This document shows, in pieces, positions 39,493-52,132 of a stretch of 64,000 nt of DNA. Position numbers and translations under genes: made by a program. The stretch is from Sipunculus nudus. Its lineage: Eukaryota > Annelida > Sipuncula > Golfingiida > Sipunculidae. The notes under the pieces were generated by a model. It was not told where the DNA came from. It saw only the letters and a list, made by a program, of their open reading frames with translations, and did not search any database. Every line of letters starts with the position of its first letter. The first letter of the stretch is position 1. Location of the stretch: positions 23,955,839 through 24,019,838 of the forward strand of contig CM049316.1 of the NCBI GenBank assembly GCA_026874595.1, in the 5' to 3' direction.

Positions 39493-40462
39493 AAGTCAAT
39501 GTGTAGATTCAGTAAGTATGTAAATTGCTTGAAATGAGATTCACTCAGGTAATTTATAATATGACTGATATTTTCAGGGAAGTTACAGTTTGACTGAAAA
39601 AAATCAGTCAGTTTATTTGACAGATCCACTGAATTGACTTGAAACAAATTTTTGTTTAACTTAAAATTAATTTATTAAATACATTGACTGTAACATATAC
39701 ATTACATTCTTGGATTTGTTTTCTGCACTCTCGGTCTCTGCCTCTGTCTGTCTGTCTATCCGTCAATCGCTCCGTCTCTCTGTCTATCCTATGTCCGTCT
39801 CCCTCTCTCTCTGTTTTTCATATACACCCGCTTGTGCATACACTTATACATCAACAGACGAACTGAAAGCATCTCGCTCCCTTCTATCGAGTCTGAATTG
39901 CCGGTTTGCTACATAAAAGCAGCTTGTGTTTACTTTTGGATATCATCACTTATACACGTATAATGTTCGTTGCTACCTGCCACACAACATGACAATAAAT
40001 TATAAAATAACGTTATCTATATAATATATGGCATAGATTTGAATATATTTCTACATACATGTATATGCTACACATATCAGCACCTGGATTGTAATATGAT
40101 ACGATGGGCGTAATGTATTGAGTTAGTTACCCGTTACAACCTACAGAACTCAAGAACAAACGCATCAAATGGTGGAGAATCCGGGAAATTTACATTCTTG
40201 ATTTTGTACCTGTATAAGTAACATGGATGGTATTTACATCTGGCACCGTTATGTTATCTACAGTGTAGCTCACCTGTCATTTTATAGCAAATCCTTAAAA
40301 AATAAATGAGGCGCATCTGCACAGATTTGCTTTGTTATTGCGTTACTTCCGTATAAATAACACGAGTTATTTTATTAAAAAAAAACAACACGCTTTTATG
40401 AGCTGCTTTTGTTTATACCAGATACCTATTGTATCGTTTTCAAATTTATCGTGTTCATACAC

Positions 40463-40466
<4 letters not shown>

Positions 40467-40516
<50 letters not shown>
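40467..40516. repeat. (TA)n microsatellite
   Basis: Uninterrupted TA. Confidence 0.95.
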
Positions 40517-40518
<2 letters not shown>

Positions 40519-41187
40519 GAAGAAATACAACACTGTAAATTCACAACAATCTGTTTCACGGGATGCGACCCGATCATCAGGTGAATGTGGTCAGAATGAA
40601 GCTAACGTTTGAAACGCCGAGACTTTACGATATAATGCTTTGTGCGATTCGGGGGGGGGGGGGCATGTGAAAGACTGACACTGATCCTATTGTCCTCGGG
40701 GGCCGGGGTACACGTGCGATACTGGAACATAACAGGGCAAAGAAGTTTGTTGTTGTTTTTGTTTAATTATAATACAAAGATATATTACCAGGATGCTCAA
40801 TTAGCATAGTAAACTGATTTGCAAGATGGTCCTGGAAGCAGTGAACATATCAGCAGTATACATATGATATAAATACACAATATATTATGAAAATACACAA
40901 TATATAATGCAAATATACAATATAAAAGGCAAATATAATATACTATACTCATACCAAGTGGACTCCACTCGATAAACTCACCATGGGGTAGTGGTAACGC
41001 CATGTCCCTCAACACTGCAAAGCAGTGAGAGAACAACTACCTGAAAAGGTAAGCTGATCCTCGTGGTGGTGGGAAGGGGGGGGGGGGGGGGGGGTGAGGG
41101 GGCACGTAGAATATTAGTACCAAAGGAGGGTAACTCTACCTGTTATATATATATTTATTTATATATATATGTATATATATATGATAA

Positions 41188-41250
41188 TAAGGCCAAGTCC
41201 ATCTCGAATTCAGGAGAAAAAAGGTAAAATCACATACATGTGTGAATTTT

Positions 41251-41322
<72 letters not shown>

Positions 41323-41560
41323 CACCAAAATTAAGTACAGCATCTGAGGCAAAAGGCAATTAAACATGCAAGTAAGCAGAGTGTATAAACTAAGATATAG
41401 ACATATGTTTATCTTAAAGTTTCATTTAAATTACTTTGGTTGAGGGGATTTTTATATGATTGTGAATTGGGCCCGGGTTTCAAGTGACTCGGACTCGAGT
41501 GGGTCAGACCTGCTCTTGGACTCGGATGGCATGGCCTCGTCTACATCACAGCATGGGCTT
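41188..41560 (+). repeat. GACTCGGA-rich element, copy 2
   Basis: Has aagtccatctcgaattcagg and aaattaagtacagcatctg, then gtgactcggactcgagtgg and gactcggatggcatgg. It lacks the leading minisatellite and is interrupted by (TA)n. Confidence 0.6.
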
Positions 41561-42115
41561 GTTTCAGTTTCAGTGACCATGTAAAAATGGACAGCTGTTA
41601 CCCTATAAAAAAACAGATTGCGAAGAAAAGCTGTCCAAAAATGAACAGTGAAGCAGCCACCATCCGCTTATGATTTGATTTGACCTGTGTGACTGACACT
41701 GTACATTGCTCTTACGTTTAAAAAATTAAATTATCTGTCTCAAATCTAAGTTTGCTAAAAAGGAAGTTTTACCTTCTCAGTTTTCTCAGTAGTCTGTAAA
41801 ATCATGGATATTAATTGAAAAGTTCTCATTTTTTAACTTTGTATTGTGTCAACTTTGATATTTAATGCAATAGAGCTTTATTGAAGCTTGTACATAGACC
41901 CTCGACAGGATAAGAAGTTACTTACCACACTTTTATTGAGTTGTAATTATAAGTTTCATAAATAAGTTTTTGGAAGAAGGTATTCGTGGTTTTTTCATAT
42001 CACAGAAGATTATCAAAGAGAATAAATGCATGGGCGTTAGCCCCACCGGGGGGGGGGGGTACCCCAATGGTTTGCCTTTTATAAATTTATTATATAAAAA
42101 TTAACTGAAATATAT

Positions 42116-42120
<5 letters not shown>

Positions 42121-42160
<40 letters not shown>

Positions 42161-42211
42161 GAAATTTTTTTCACCCCGTGAGGTGAGGAGCCCTCACCAA
42201 CCTGTCTTTTG

Positions 42212-42258
<47 letters not shown>
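42121..42258. repeat. (TA)n and (TA)n(TG)n microsatellites
   Basis: Two tracts separated by about 50 unique bases. Confidence 0.95.
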
Positions 42259-42260
<2 letters not shown>

Positions 42261-43884
42261 CAGCCATATCTAATGTATTTCGATCAAAGTGAAAAATAAT
42301 GTTCCCACGATTATAAAATGATATTTCAAAATGATAATAATACACGTTCAAACGAATGTAGCATTTCAGATAACGTTACAAATATAAATGTATATATACC
42401 TCTGTATACAACAGTATAGGTATCATAACTTGACGATTTCTTGTAAGAACCAGCATGTATGTACTGCCATTTAAAAGCAGTTACCATAAAATACATACAG
42501 ATATAATTGAACATAAGTAATAACCATGTACGAAGAATGATAAACCGACGCAGTGCTCAGTGCTTATAAAGCGGCAACACCGCCAGTATCAAATACACCA
42601 TAAGATACAACAAGGCCTTTGATCGAGTTGATAAAAATGACGCCACGAGAGGCGGCGCGCCTTCACATGAGCATGAAACAACTCAAGGCCTGTTATTACA
42701 GTCTGTAGTCACCATGGGCAATATGGCTCGTTCCTCAATGACTTTACCTCAGAGCTGCAACAGGCATACGCTACACACCTGTGGTCTTAATACAGGACAC
42801 GGGTCACGCACGTACATGTGCACAAACACGGGGTAATTCTACTGAAACGTCCCCATGGTCGCGATCAGCACTGTTCGTATGTATTCAGTATAAATGTGTA
42901 GGTATTTGTTCTTGTTCGGACGTGTGATATAATATGATACATAACCCTGCAAAACTCTACAAAAATCTGATTTTCCCCCACAGTTCATTGAAACACAAGG
43001 AGTGTTTCGTATTCCTTTCTTTTATGCGGATTACAGTATATGATCTGTCATATTTGTCTGTTCATATACATATGGAATAAAATAAATTTCTGTGAAATTA
43101 TTTTAAATAAATAAACATAATTACCATAAGGAATCCCTCATTCTTCTGCAATATACTACCATCTATTTACATGAAGATCCATAGCGTATAAAAATTTGTA
43201 AGATTAAGCAAGTTTTTATTAATAAGATTCCATTTCGTTGTTCAATCACTTTATTTCAGCTATCGTATTAAAGAGGCAATGCTGCGTTTCAAACTATGCG
43301 GTCCAACCAAGGGTATAACTACAGATACGGATGCGTTCAGTGTGTTTCCACTAAGTTGTACGTTCGCCGTACAGCCACTGTGCATCGGAAGTTTCCCTAT
43401 GTTCAAGTAAATTATTACATACAACTTATCTTTAAAGGTGTTTCTGTTTATATTAAAATATCCCATTTTCATAATTACATTTTCCCCTAAATATTGTTAT
43501 GTACGCTTTGACTGGATGTAGGCATGAGTACACCATAAAGTATTTTTTTTTACAAATTATGAATTGGGCTGGGGTTTACACTGATCCTCGGCTCTATTAT
43601 AGGTCTGCTGCTTTGCAAATCACAGATGAAATCTGGCAGGGGGTTTCTAAGTTACCATTATGCGAGGGAAATTTCCGTCTTTGTTTTTTTTTCATTATTT
43701 GTGATGTGGGAACATCTGAAAGTTCATCTTTCCAGCTGTTTGGTACAAAATGAAAAGTGCTTTCCATTCATGTATTTTAAAGTCTGAGACAGACGGAAAG
43801 GCGTTATAACGACGACCCCCGTATGTATAATAATATTATATATATAAATATATTGTCTGTGTGACCAATTGAAAATATTTGCTG

Positions 43885-43955
43885 AAATGGACTCGTGCAA
43901 ACCCGGACTCTGACTTGGACTCGTGTGATGAGGACTCGAGTCCCGACTACATCAG
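43885..43955 (+). repeat. GACTCGGA-rich element, fragment (copy 3)
   Basis: Only ggactctgacttggactcgt and gaggactcgagtcccgacta remain. Confidence 0.45.
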
Positions 43956-44859
43956 TGACTGTTACATGAGCCGGATGGTCCGCGTTAAAAAGGAGGCCGC
44001 TAATTAGGTTTTACCTTTTTTACTCACTTTTATGTCGCCTTGGCGGGAGAGGGTCTTTGATAATCCCGAACATGACAGCTGACTTGGTGTGCAAAGCTTG
44101 TGGTAGCAGTTACATACAGAACAGCGTAGTGCTCCTACTGGCCGAGCGGTCCCAACGTCCAGTGTCACCCACCTTACACCCGGCCGTGATTCCGCATAGC
44201 CTAGCATTAAACACGTGGGCCCTGTAATAGAATCTGCACAGGCCGTATATCGTGTGCTAGAGTATATAGTAATGCCAGGCCACATACTTCATCATACCTT
44301 ACGGCAATTTAACGTGTCAGACTAAAGGTTCTACATCATTAAAATCAGAAATAAGAGTGAAAGTAATTTGGTGAATGCAGTGAGATCTAGACGACGTACA
44401 CAGTGTGTTAGAGGAAACAAAGCACGACTTTAATTCTGCAAACGAAGAATTTACCAGCAATCAGGTCCCAAATCGGCGGTTTATTTTAACATCCATCTAG
44501 AAAGCAAATGTCCCTGATTCGATCAGCACTAAAAGTTGTATAACTTCATGGCCCAGGGCGTTCCTTCCCCATTTTATAAATTTTTTGATAGATTTTGAGT
44601 CTGAGGATTTGGTATCCAAATATTCAAGGAAAATTATCTGGAGAAATCAGAAGAAACCATACTGTAATGTAAGGTCCATATTCCGTTATGATCAAATACC
44701 GGGTGTAGTGTTCCTTTGGTCTTTTAGGTATTCTTTATTGCAGTATCCTAAAAAATCTGACTTTTAATCTAGTACCGGATAAGAGTACTTGTATGCTCTG
44801 AAATTATGGTGAGGATTGTATAGTTAGGTGGATTTTGAAAATGATATAGACATTGGTGG

Positions 44860-44890
44860 AGGTTTGCGCTCATTGGGTGCTGTCTAAAGT
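44860..44890 (+). repeat. Repeat family R, terminal fragment
   Basis: Only ggtggaggtttgcgctcattgg remains, the right end of the family. Confidence 0.35.
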
Positions 44891-45464
44891 TACCTGTATG
44901 AAACGTGTATGATATTGATTCAATATTATTGATTGTACTTTTTTGTCATAGCACATTATTTCACGACTTAATATTGCACAGTGGTCGAGTATTCATGAAA
45001 TAATGGGACCACATTATTTGCCTACCTTTTTCGGAGAATAAATATTGACTTACACATCAGACGAGAGTAGTAGTTGCAGCGCTCTGGTGTAAAGAATTTG
45101 CTGACCTTCAGATACTAAATAACAATCATGCATATGATGCTATGAGTAGAATCAGTATATACTGTGTTAAAAAATTAGTAGATGAGATGACGGAACCGGA
45201 AACGTCGGCACGTCCTTCCTCCTTCCTTTTCTTCTTTCCATTCTTAACGACAATAGCAATCCGGGACGAAATCAGAAGTGACCAAAATGGCCGAAAATGT
45301 GCATTCTAAGTCGTTTAGCCGGTGAGACTTAAATATTACTTTTACTACCGATAAAATAAATTAGCCGGGGAAAAAGTCATCAGATTTAGATTAATGCCTG
45401 TATCTGTCAAAATATTGCTTCGAAGGTATGACGTTAAACACTGTATTGTAACTAGAAAACTGTA

Positions 45465-45775
45465 TTCTCTGGAATGCAAGCCTCCACCAGGTTGGGATCT
45501 CTATTGTGTGATGCTCCCCAACCTGTGTTTGCATTCACTTATTCTGTCGATATTGCCAGGTTCATTCGTGCATTTGTGACTGTACATTTGTGAATATTCC
45601 TTGATGACGTTCCTCAATCCGGTTCATGTGCCGGACCCATATCAAAATCTAATCGAATCTTCACTGGCCCATTCTCGAAATGCCCTTAAATTTTCATGAG
45701 ATCCCGTGCATGATTGCATGAGTTAATTTTTGAGCAAACACACGAACACACAAGACCTTGGTGGCGGCAATGAAA
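45465..45775 (-). repeat. Repeat family R, copy R3 (inverted)
   Basis: Reverse complement gives aattaactcatgcaatcatg, gggatctcatgaaaatttaa, gggcatttcgagaatggg and gaataagtgaatgc, in R1 order. Confidence 0.6.
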
Positions 45776-46649
45776 TACGTTTGACGTCGGTGTTAAAGTT
45801 CACGAAAGTTGCTGCTTCAGAGCCTGAAAGGCCAATACGGAAATTTCAACAAAACCTCAAGTTATTTCACTAATGGCCCAGCTACAGGTAAATTCTTGGT
45901 TATTTCCTGGCAAGGTGCGTCTCTCTCTTCGTCAGTCAGCAGGGAAGAGCGACATCTGGTGGATAATGAGATAATTTATTTGTTCTGGAAACGTAAACAT
46001 GCACTACGTTTATATCATTCAGTGATTCAAATTGTTGTATATTCCAAAGCCCTGTCACGCATACGCTAATGCAGTGCTCACATGCTGAAAAGATTTAAAT
46101 CTAGAGCATTCCACCTCTTCGATGAGCATTAAACCTCTGCAATGAGCAGTTCACCTCTTCAGGGCGAGCAGGCAAACATTTTGGAGAGTCCCATGAGGTC
46201 CCAAGGGAAGGAGTTTTGTCAAAATTAAAAATTTAATCATATATATATTTATTTTTTTTTAAAATGTTTACGCCATAATCGTATCATTAGGTGTTTATAT
46301 ATCATGACACAATATGATCATGACACAATATGATTATCTGATTATACCGAAATGTAAGGGACATTTGTCGGTGCAGTTTTTTTTTTACTTAGTCTTCAAT
46401 GGACATTGACTGCTTCAAGATCCTCTCGACGCTTGGACACCAAGGCACAGTCGTCTGAAAGAGATTTCGGGCGTCATGGACGCTTACCAACGCGTTACTG
46501 AAACCCTTGATTTGAGGTCACATAAACATACACATGAATACAGAATAAATCCTTTGGATCGCTGCTAAATTGCATTGTTGTCTACTTCCCAAAACAGGGC
46601 AGTCTTGTGAGTCAGATATCATATGAATTTTCAAAATGTTCTACAAATG

Positions 46650-47925
46650 TGTTTTTAGCTCAGCTGAGCTATAATGATCAGTCTTTGTACGTCGTCCGTC
46701 CTTCCGTCTATCAGTCCGCCCGTTAGCAGGGTACAAATTGTTACCGTTAGGCCTAGAAAGCTCTTACTTAAAATCCAGGGAGATCTTTGAAAAATCTTCC
46801 AGGCAACCTGAAATTAGGGCAATGCGACTTGTATTCTCCAAATTATAGGGAGGGTTTCGGCACCCCATGATAATTACAAATTTGATACAAAATCTCCTGT
46901 TACTCAATATCTAATGCATGGATAACCCCCCCCCCCTATATTTTAAGACTTCCAAATTACACCAAGGTGCTCAGTTTATCACCAGTGGTTTCATATCTAG
47001 TGCAGTGTCTTGAACCCTTAAATGTTTATTGATCATGAATAGTTTATCACTTTGCGAAGACTGGTGGCGCCACGTGTACTATTTCTTTTTTACGCAGTTT
47101 TTCGTAATATGTAGACAGTAAAATAAAAGAAAGTTGTCAGTTTCTCAGCTGTGCGTTCATCTTATGTCCTGAACCCTCACATTTATTACTCATGAGAAGA
47201 AGAGATCAGTTCCCGTAGACTGTTGGCGCCACCTGTATTTTTTTTCTATTTTCACCCAGTAATTTCTATATTTGTAGATTGTCAAATTTCAGCAATCTAT
47301 TTATTAACAGGGCACAAATCGTAACTGTTAGACCGAAAAACCTCGTACTTAACATCTAGGGATGTCCTTGAAATATCTCCTTGGAAACTTGAAATTAGGT
47401 CACTGCGTTCATTATTCTCCGAGTTATGGGACATGTTTTGGCAACCCAGAATAAGTTTAAACATTGATGCATGGGTTGCCTTGAATATTGATCATTGGTC
47501 ATATTGAACAAAAGACGGGCGTGTTATGCACGTTTGAGGTGCTCTTTTTTATTGTTACGCATTTTTTCTAAATTTGATACCTTCAAATGAGGCAGTCCTG
47601 CTGTTAAAAGTGCACAAACCCTAACTGTTAGACCCAGTAACTTCTCACAGTATATACAAGGAGTTCCATGGCAAATCGTCTTGGAAACTTGAAATTAGGT
47701 CATTTTGCAAGTGACAGGACACAAATTGTACCCGTTAGACCCAGAAACATCTAACATACTATCAGGAACGTCTTGACCAAATCTCCAAGGAAACGTGAGA
47801 TTAGGTCATGGTGACCTCTATCCTGTTACTGGCCAAAAACATGATTTTGAACACCCAGAGAATCGGACATGGCACAAATTATAACTGTTAGACTAAGAAT
47901 CTTCTAACACAACATGCAAAAAGGT
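46650..47925 (+). repeat. GCTCAGCTGAGC-headed repeat with about five 100-250 bp subunits
   Basis: Opens with tttagctcagctgagctata and a gtccgtccttccgtc run, a head I recognise from marine invertebrate genomes. Subunits follow with (c)aaat(t)gtta(c)cgttag, cttggaaacttgaaattagg and ggtggcgcca words near 46733, 47318, 47618, 47713 and 47872. Confidence 0.6.
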
Positions 47926-48249
47926 TCTGGGCAAACCTCCTTTTGTTTTTAATACAGTTTTTTTTTAAATTCCAGGTACCTATGCGTAGTACCTCAGGAA
48001 CTATCAAATATACATGCATTGCACATTCAAAGTAACATTCTCGTAAAAAGAGAAATAAAGCACATTTATAAGATATGAATGTTTTCTTGTGGACACCTGT
48101 ACAGCAATACAGTAATCGTGACGCGCAACAGAATGCCCCGGTACTGTAGCATAACAGCATAAAAGCATAAAAGTTTTCACTGCCATATCAGGTGCGACAC
48201 AGGAGCTACAAATGCATAACGTGTCCAAGATACTGAGAGAAAAAGAGAA

Positions 48250-48309
48250 ATGACAAAGAGGCAGAGAGTTTTCCGCTGCCTAAGCTGCACTACACTTGTG
48301 TCTATCCTG
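48250..48309 (+). CDS. Exon 1 of GT61 gene (start and half of anchor)
   Basis: Sixty coding bases only. An upstream in-frame stop, a consensus donor, and the hydrophobic continuity across the join (LVSIL|GLLWYL) support it over starting at the first in-frame Met of exon 2, which would lack a membrane anchor. Confidence 0.85.
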
Positions 48310-48313
48310 GTAA

Positions 48314-48388
<75 letters not shown>

Positions 48389-48979
48389 AGTTTAGGACTT
48401 CGGGTCATCCGGTTTACCATCTCTGAGCCATAGAATATGCTTGCCATTAGTTGTGTGGTGAGGTGATGTCACATCTGCAGCTCTGCAAGCGGTTATAATT
48501 AATCTGGACCGTGAGTGAATACACATTCATGGATCAGTTCTTCCGATGCATTAAATATTATTTTCAGATGTCCATATTTACATTTGTAAACATTACGAAC
48601 GTGGAATCGGTCATAATTTGGGTTCTCAAGTATAAATTACAGATAAACTCTGTTTCGGATAAACGGTGTTCGGATGAACTGCGCTCCGCTGTACTGGCAT
48701 ATTAACCTTTCTTGTGTGAGAAGAACAAGTCCACAGGTACATGCTAGGGAACATCTCAATACGCACAGATGGTGTCCTCCTTAGGACACATTTGGCATCG
48801 TTCAATATATATTAAGACCAAAACGTGCAAATTCGAGGCGTAGCCGAAGAGGAATTGCGTGACAATTACATTGTGCCACTTCCATTAATTATGACTTAAA
48901 TAATAAAAGGTTTTCTCTGCTGACTTTTCTGTCTATCCGGTTACCACAAATCATAATTTTTTAATATGTATATATACAT

Positions 48980-49055
<76 letters not shown>

Positions 49056-50731
49056 TGTCTTGTTTGTTTACACAGTGACAACTGTTTGTTTAAGATGATT
49101 CCCACAAACTATTAACTGTTGTTTTGTAGGGTCTGCTGTGGTACCTGGACACTATCAGCGATTCAGACTTGCTTCCACCTGCAAAACTTAAACTAAATAC
49201 TATCAGGTTAAGAAATAACGTTTTCAACGTTAATGTGACTCTGCCTTGTGACCATTCGATCCCGCTAATTGAAATATTCAAAGATGCTGTAACATCATCA
49301 GTTAACACGTACCAAGCAATATGGGTAAATAAACAAGGACATTTAGCACAGCGCCTCGATGCCTACGTTCAGGCGTTAAAGAGCGCTAGAAGTTCCTTAG
49401 TTAAGCTCGCCTTACGGTGTCCATGGGTATCACCGGAAGCTGTCACTGACGTCATTAACGGCAATTCCCGTTTAAATTATCTTAGCGACGTTTCTGCTTC
49501 CGGTCACGTGCTGCCAATCGTGTTGCCATGGTTACACATTAAATCGGAACAAAATAACATGACATCTCAGTATGACGAAAGCAACCTCTTAATTAAAAAA
49601 TATTACCAGTGGACGGCGTCACCAAATTCTTGTACATTTATAAAAAGCGCATCAAATAGGTTCCGATGGGATATTGTATTCAACCATTATTGTTCGTCAG
49701 ATACAAACCTTCTGCGGGTACCTAAATCTATGGAATACGAGATTCTGAACGTGCGGCCGATAAATGAGAAATATATTCCATTTTACCCTTCCCATTTCTA
49801 TACTGACCCTCCCCAGCACCTGAGTTATATACTAATGGCTACAGGTGTGTTCATAACCTCAACAGGTGAGATATATACAAAAAATACAACATTATTCCCT
49901 GCTACATGCCTGGGTTACAACAGATTAGAGCAACCTGACAGGATAAAAAAATACAACTTATATGATGAGGTTTTTACAATATCGCAGTTTTGGGGAGCAA
50001 AATTTTTTCACATGCATGTTGAGAACTTTCCGCGATTGGCTCCATTTGTGCAGTTTCTCCGAGACCACCCTGAGATAAAGCTCCACCTAGCGGATAACAA
50101 AGTATTTACTCGCAGCTTAGTGCAAGTGCTTGGCATTGCGCCGAATCGTATTGTGTTGGGGAACGTGAGAGCAAAAATAGGATACATGCCGGAGACTACC
50201 TACTGCGGTATAGCCCACCCGCTAAATGTTCAGCTTCTGTCACAGTATTACAGGGAGAAAATTCGCGAAATGCATCCTGGAATAAACAGAGATACAATCT
50301 TGTTGATACGGAGATCAAGATTAAGACAATTTGCAAAGCAAAACCAGATTGCGGAAATAATACAAAATATAGCCCAAGAGCATCACGTACGTTACGAATT
50401 ATTTCGAGATGATCCACCATCTGGACTTAACGCGACCATGCAGTCGTTTAATAGAGCGATAATGGTGATCGGCCCTCACGGAGGCGGACTGTCCAATTTA
50501 CTGTTCTCTGAACCCGGAACTTACGTCATAGAGGGAATGTGTAATAAACACCACATCCACATGTGTTACACCAGACTGGCCTACCTTCTCGGTCTGCGCT
50601 GGCACGGCGTGGCTGAAGTGAGCAATGGCTGTCATAAAGTAGTGGACATCAACGTCAGAACTTTGGAAGATACCGTACGGACACTTTTAAAACAAGCAAT
50701 ATCAGAAACTAAGATACCTCCAGCCGTGTGA
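48250..50731 (+). CDS. GT61-family glycosyltransferase, type II membrane protein, 2 exons
   Basis: Exon 1 (48250-48309) and exon 2 (49130-50731) join in phase 0 through donor CTG|gtaagt and acceptor gttgttttgtag, giving 553 residues. Exon 1 reads MTKRQRVFRCLSCTTLVSIL, and exon 2 continues GLLWYLDTISDSD. The join builds a basic cytosolic stub and a hydrophobic anchor (residues about 10-26), the arrangement of a Golgi or ER type II enzyme. An in-frame TAA lies at 48217, so the start is well defined. The C-terminal half (about 250-535) matches GT61: FFHMHVENFPRL (residues about 312-323), an RRSRLRQF segment, and the signature GPHGGGLSNLLFSEPGTYVI around residue 470. Candidate N-glycosylation sites include NVT, NMT, NTT and NAT. 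GT61 includes EOGT, POMGNT2 and plant xylosyltransferases; donor sugar and acceptor cannot be read here. Nearly the whole enzyme lies in one exon. Confidence 0.93.
48317..48386. repeat. (TA)n in GT61 intron
   Basis: Begins about eight bases after the exon 1 donor, so its length could affect splicing. Confidence 0.95.
48978..49053. repeat. (CA)n(TA)n in GT61 intron
   Basis: Ends about 75 bases before the exon 2 acceptor. Confidence 0.95.
49130..50731 (+). CDS. Exon 2 of GT61 gene (lumenal and catalytic part)
   Basis: This is one open frame from GGT at the acceptor to TGA at 50729-50731. The TAG inside the acceptor closes the same frame immediately upstream, which confirms that this is a splice boundary. 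There is no ATG for about 430 bases, so exon 2 cannot supply the normal start. Confidence 0.93.
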   Translation, partial: GLLWYLDTISDSDLLPPAKLKLNTIRLRNNVFNVNVTLPCDHSIPLIEIFKDAVTSSVNTYQAIWVNKQGHLAQRLDAYVQALKSARSSLVKLALRCPWVSPEAVTDVINGNSRLNYLSDVSASGHVLPIVLPWLHIKSEQNNMTSQYDESNLLIKKYYQWTASPNSCTFIKSASNRFRWDIVFNHYCSSDTNLLRVPKSMEYEILNVRPINEKYIPFYPSHFYTDPPQHLSYILMATGVFITSTGEIYTKNTTLFPATCLGYNRLEQPDRIKKYNLYDEVFTISQFWGAKFFHMHVENFPRLAPFVQFLRDHPEIKLHLADNKVFTRSLVQVLGIAPNRIVLGNVRAKIGYMPETTYCGIAHPLNVQLLSQYYREKIREMHPGINRDTILLIRRSRLRQFAKQNQIAEIIQNIAQEHHVRYELFRDDPPSGLNATMQSFNRAIMVIGPHGGGLSNLLFSEPGTYVIEGMCNKHHIHMCYTRLAYLLGLRWHGVAEVSNGCHKVVDINVRTLEDTVRTLLKQAISETKIPPAV

Positions 50732-50777
50732 TTAAACATATCTGTCTTTTGTTAGCATATTACCTTGCTTAGTTCAC

Positions 50778-50890
50778 GTAGTTTCTGATGTATAGCGCTG
50801 CAATAGCCCCTTCTCGGTAACATAATTTGATTTTTTTAAGACTCATGGGAAACGACCCCCTTAGAACACACTGGGCATCGTTCCCAATAT
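50778..50890 (+). repeat. Dispersed repeat copy in GT61 3' region
   Basis: Shares gtagtttctgat, agcgctgcaatag, cttagaacacactgggcatc and gttccc with 13633-13760. It lies between the stop and the candidate polyadenylation signal, so it may be part of the 3' UTR. Confidence 0.5.
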
Positions 50891-50976
50891 TATGTATGTA
50901 TTGATTTAACTGATCATTTAATAAGACTGTTGCCTTAAAAATCATCTATTAAGTAGCTTGTTCCGACTCGTTGAAC

Positions 50977-50982
50977 AATAAA
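50977..50982 (+). terminator. Candidate polyadenylation signal, GT61 gene
   Basis: AATAAA about 246 bases past the stop codon. Confidence 0.5.
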
Positions 50983-51021
50983 ATACCATGCCAAACACTG
51001 TTGTGCTGACATTGTAAATTA

Positions 51022-51023
<2 letters not shown>

Positions 51024-51061
<38 letters not shown>

Positions 51062-51080
51062 ATCTATATATATATATATA
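51024..51080. repeat. (TA)n microsatellite, interrupted
   Basis: Two TA runs around a tctatctctatc break, just past the GT61 polyadenylation candidate. Confidence 0.9.
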
Positions 51081-52132
51081 CACTTCCGTGTAGCTTGGTA
51101 ACTGTTACACATGTTTTCTTTGTCACTGTTTTGTTTCTTACTTGTTTTATTTTTTTTTATACAAGAGTGCTTCTTTATTCCCTAAAATGGCTGCGCTAAG
51201 AACCATGTGAAAATAAATATGTTCCACAAACGTTAGGACTTCAAATAACGGAGGCCTGAATTGTTATCAAATTGCAAGCACGGACTTGATTGGTACTTTG
51301 TAGTGTCTTTACTGGTGTGAATATTGTTATAAGAAAACTGTTGTGTCCATTAGCAGAGCAACGAAGACACGACGCTTAAACGACGGAAATGTCACGTGGT
51401 TACCAGGAAATTGTTCAACATACATTTGACTGATTTTGTAATTTTGTTACTCGCTGCGCTAACTTGAAATAAACTTTTACGACCATTTTTTTTTTACTTT
51501 ATTGATCCTACTTCGCCGTCCTCTGGTGGCAGTGTTATGTAACAATGAACAGTTTGATGAGCTCTCTTAAAGTCTTTAATTCTATTGTATACCTCCACTA
51601 CAACGAAATTATGGGTCAACTTGGATTCACTGGGTTCGTTCGTTTGTTTGCAACATATCTTATTAAAAAAAAACAGGATGACGATGAAACCGCTCCATTT
51701 ATAGGTACAAAGGTGAATTTTGTTAAGAAACTGAGCAGGTGAACCACAGTTACTGAAGCATTATAATGTAGTAAAACACACGAGAGCTTAATTAAGGATA
51801 GCCTTGCCCAAACGATGCAATGGTTATTTCTTGATTTCTCCCACTACCTAAGCCGCCAAACTTGCTCTTGCCTTGTCGCAACGGTTAGAATAGGTAATGC
51901 CACCTCGCGGCAAAATATATAACTAAATCACGGCTCTCTAGCCGACAATTAATCTCTCCAACAGTCGCCAGGTGCCGTTACTGCTTTGCTATGCACCAGT
52001 ACGTCTGTTATTGGATGCCATTTTTTTCAAGAATCGTTTGGCATGCGCAAGAAATCCCCCCTTGCATCCGGAGTTGAATCCAGCATGGATTTCGTCCTTG
52101 AACAGACCCGGCAGACCCCAATAAAGATAAAT

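Larger units (their letters stand above)
40620..48249. other. Gene-poor stretch upstream of GT61
   Basis: No supported coding region. It is dominated by repeat family copies and microsatellites; the GT61 promoter must lie near its right end. Confidence 0.5.

Noticed and set aside
42595-42700. KAFDRVDK, resembling a reverse transcriptase motif
   Set aside because: Only seven residues match, the flanking residues do not fit any RT domain, and stops close the frame shortly on each side.
49090-49308. Minus-strand frame overlapping the GT61 exon
   Set aside because: Antisense shadow of a well-supported coding exon.
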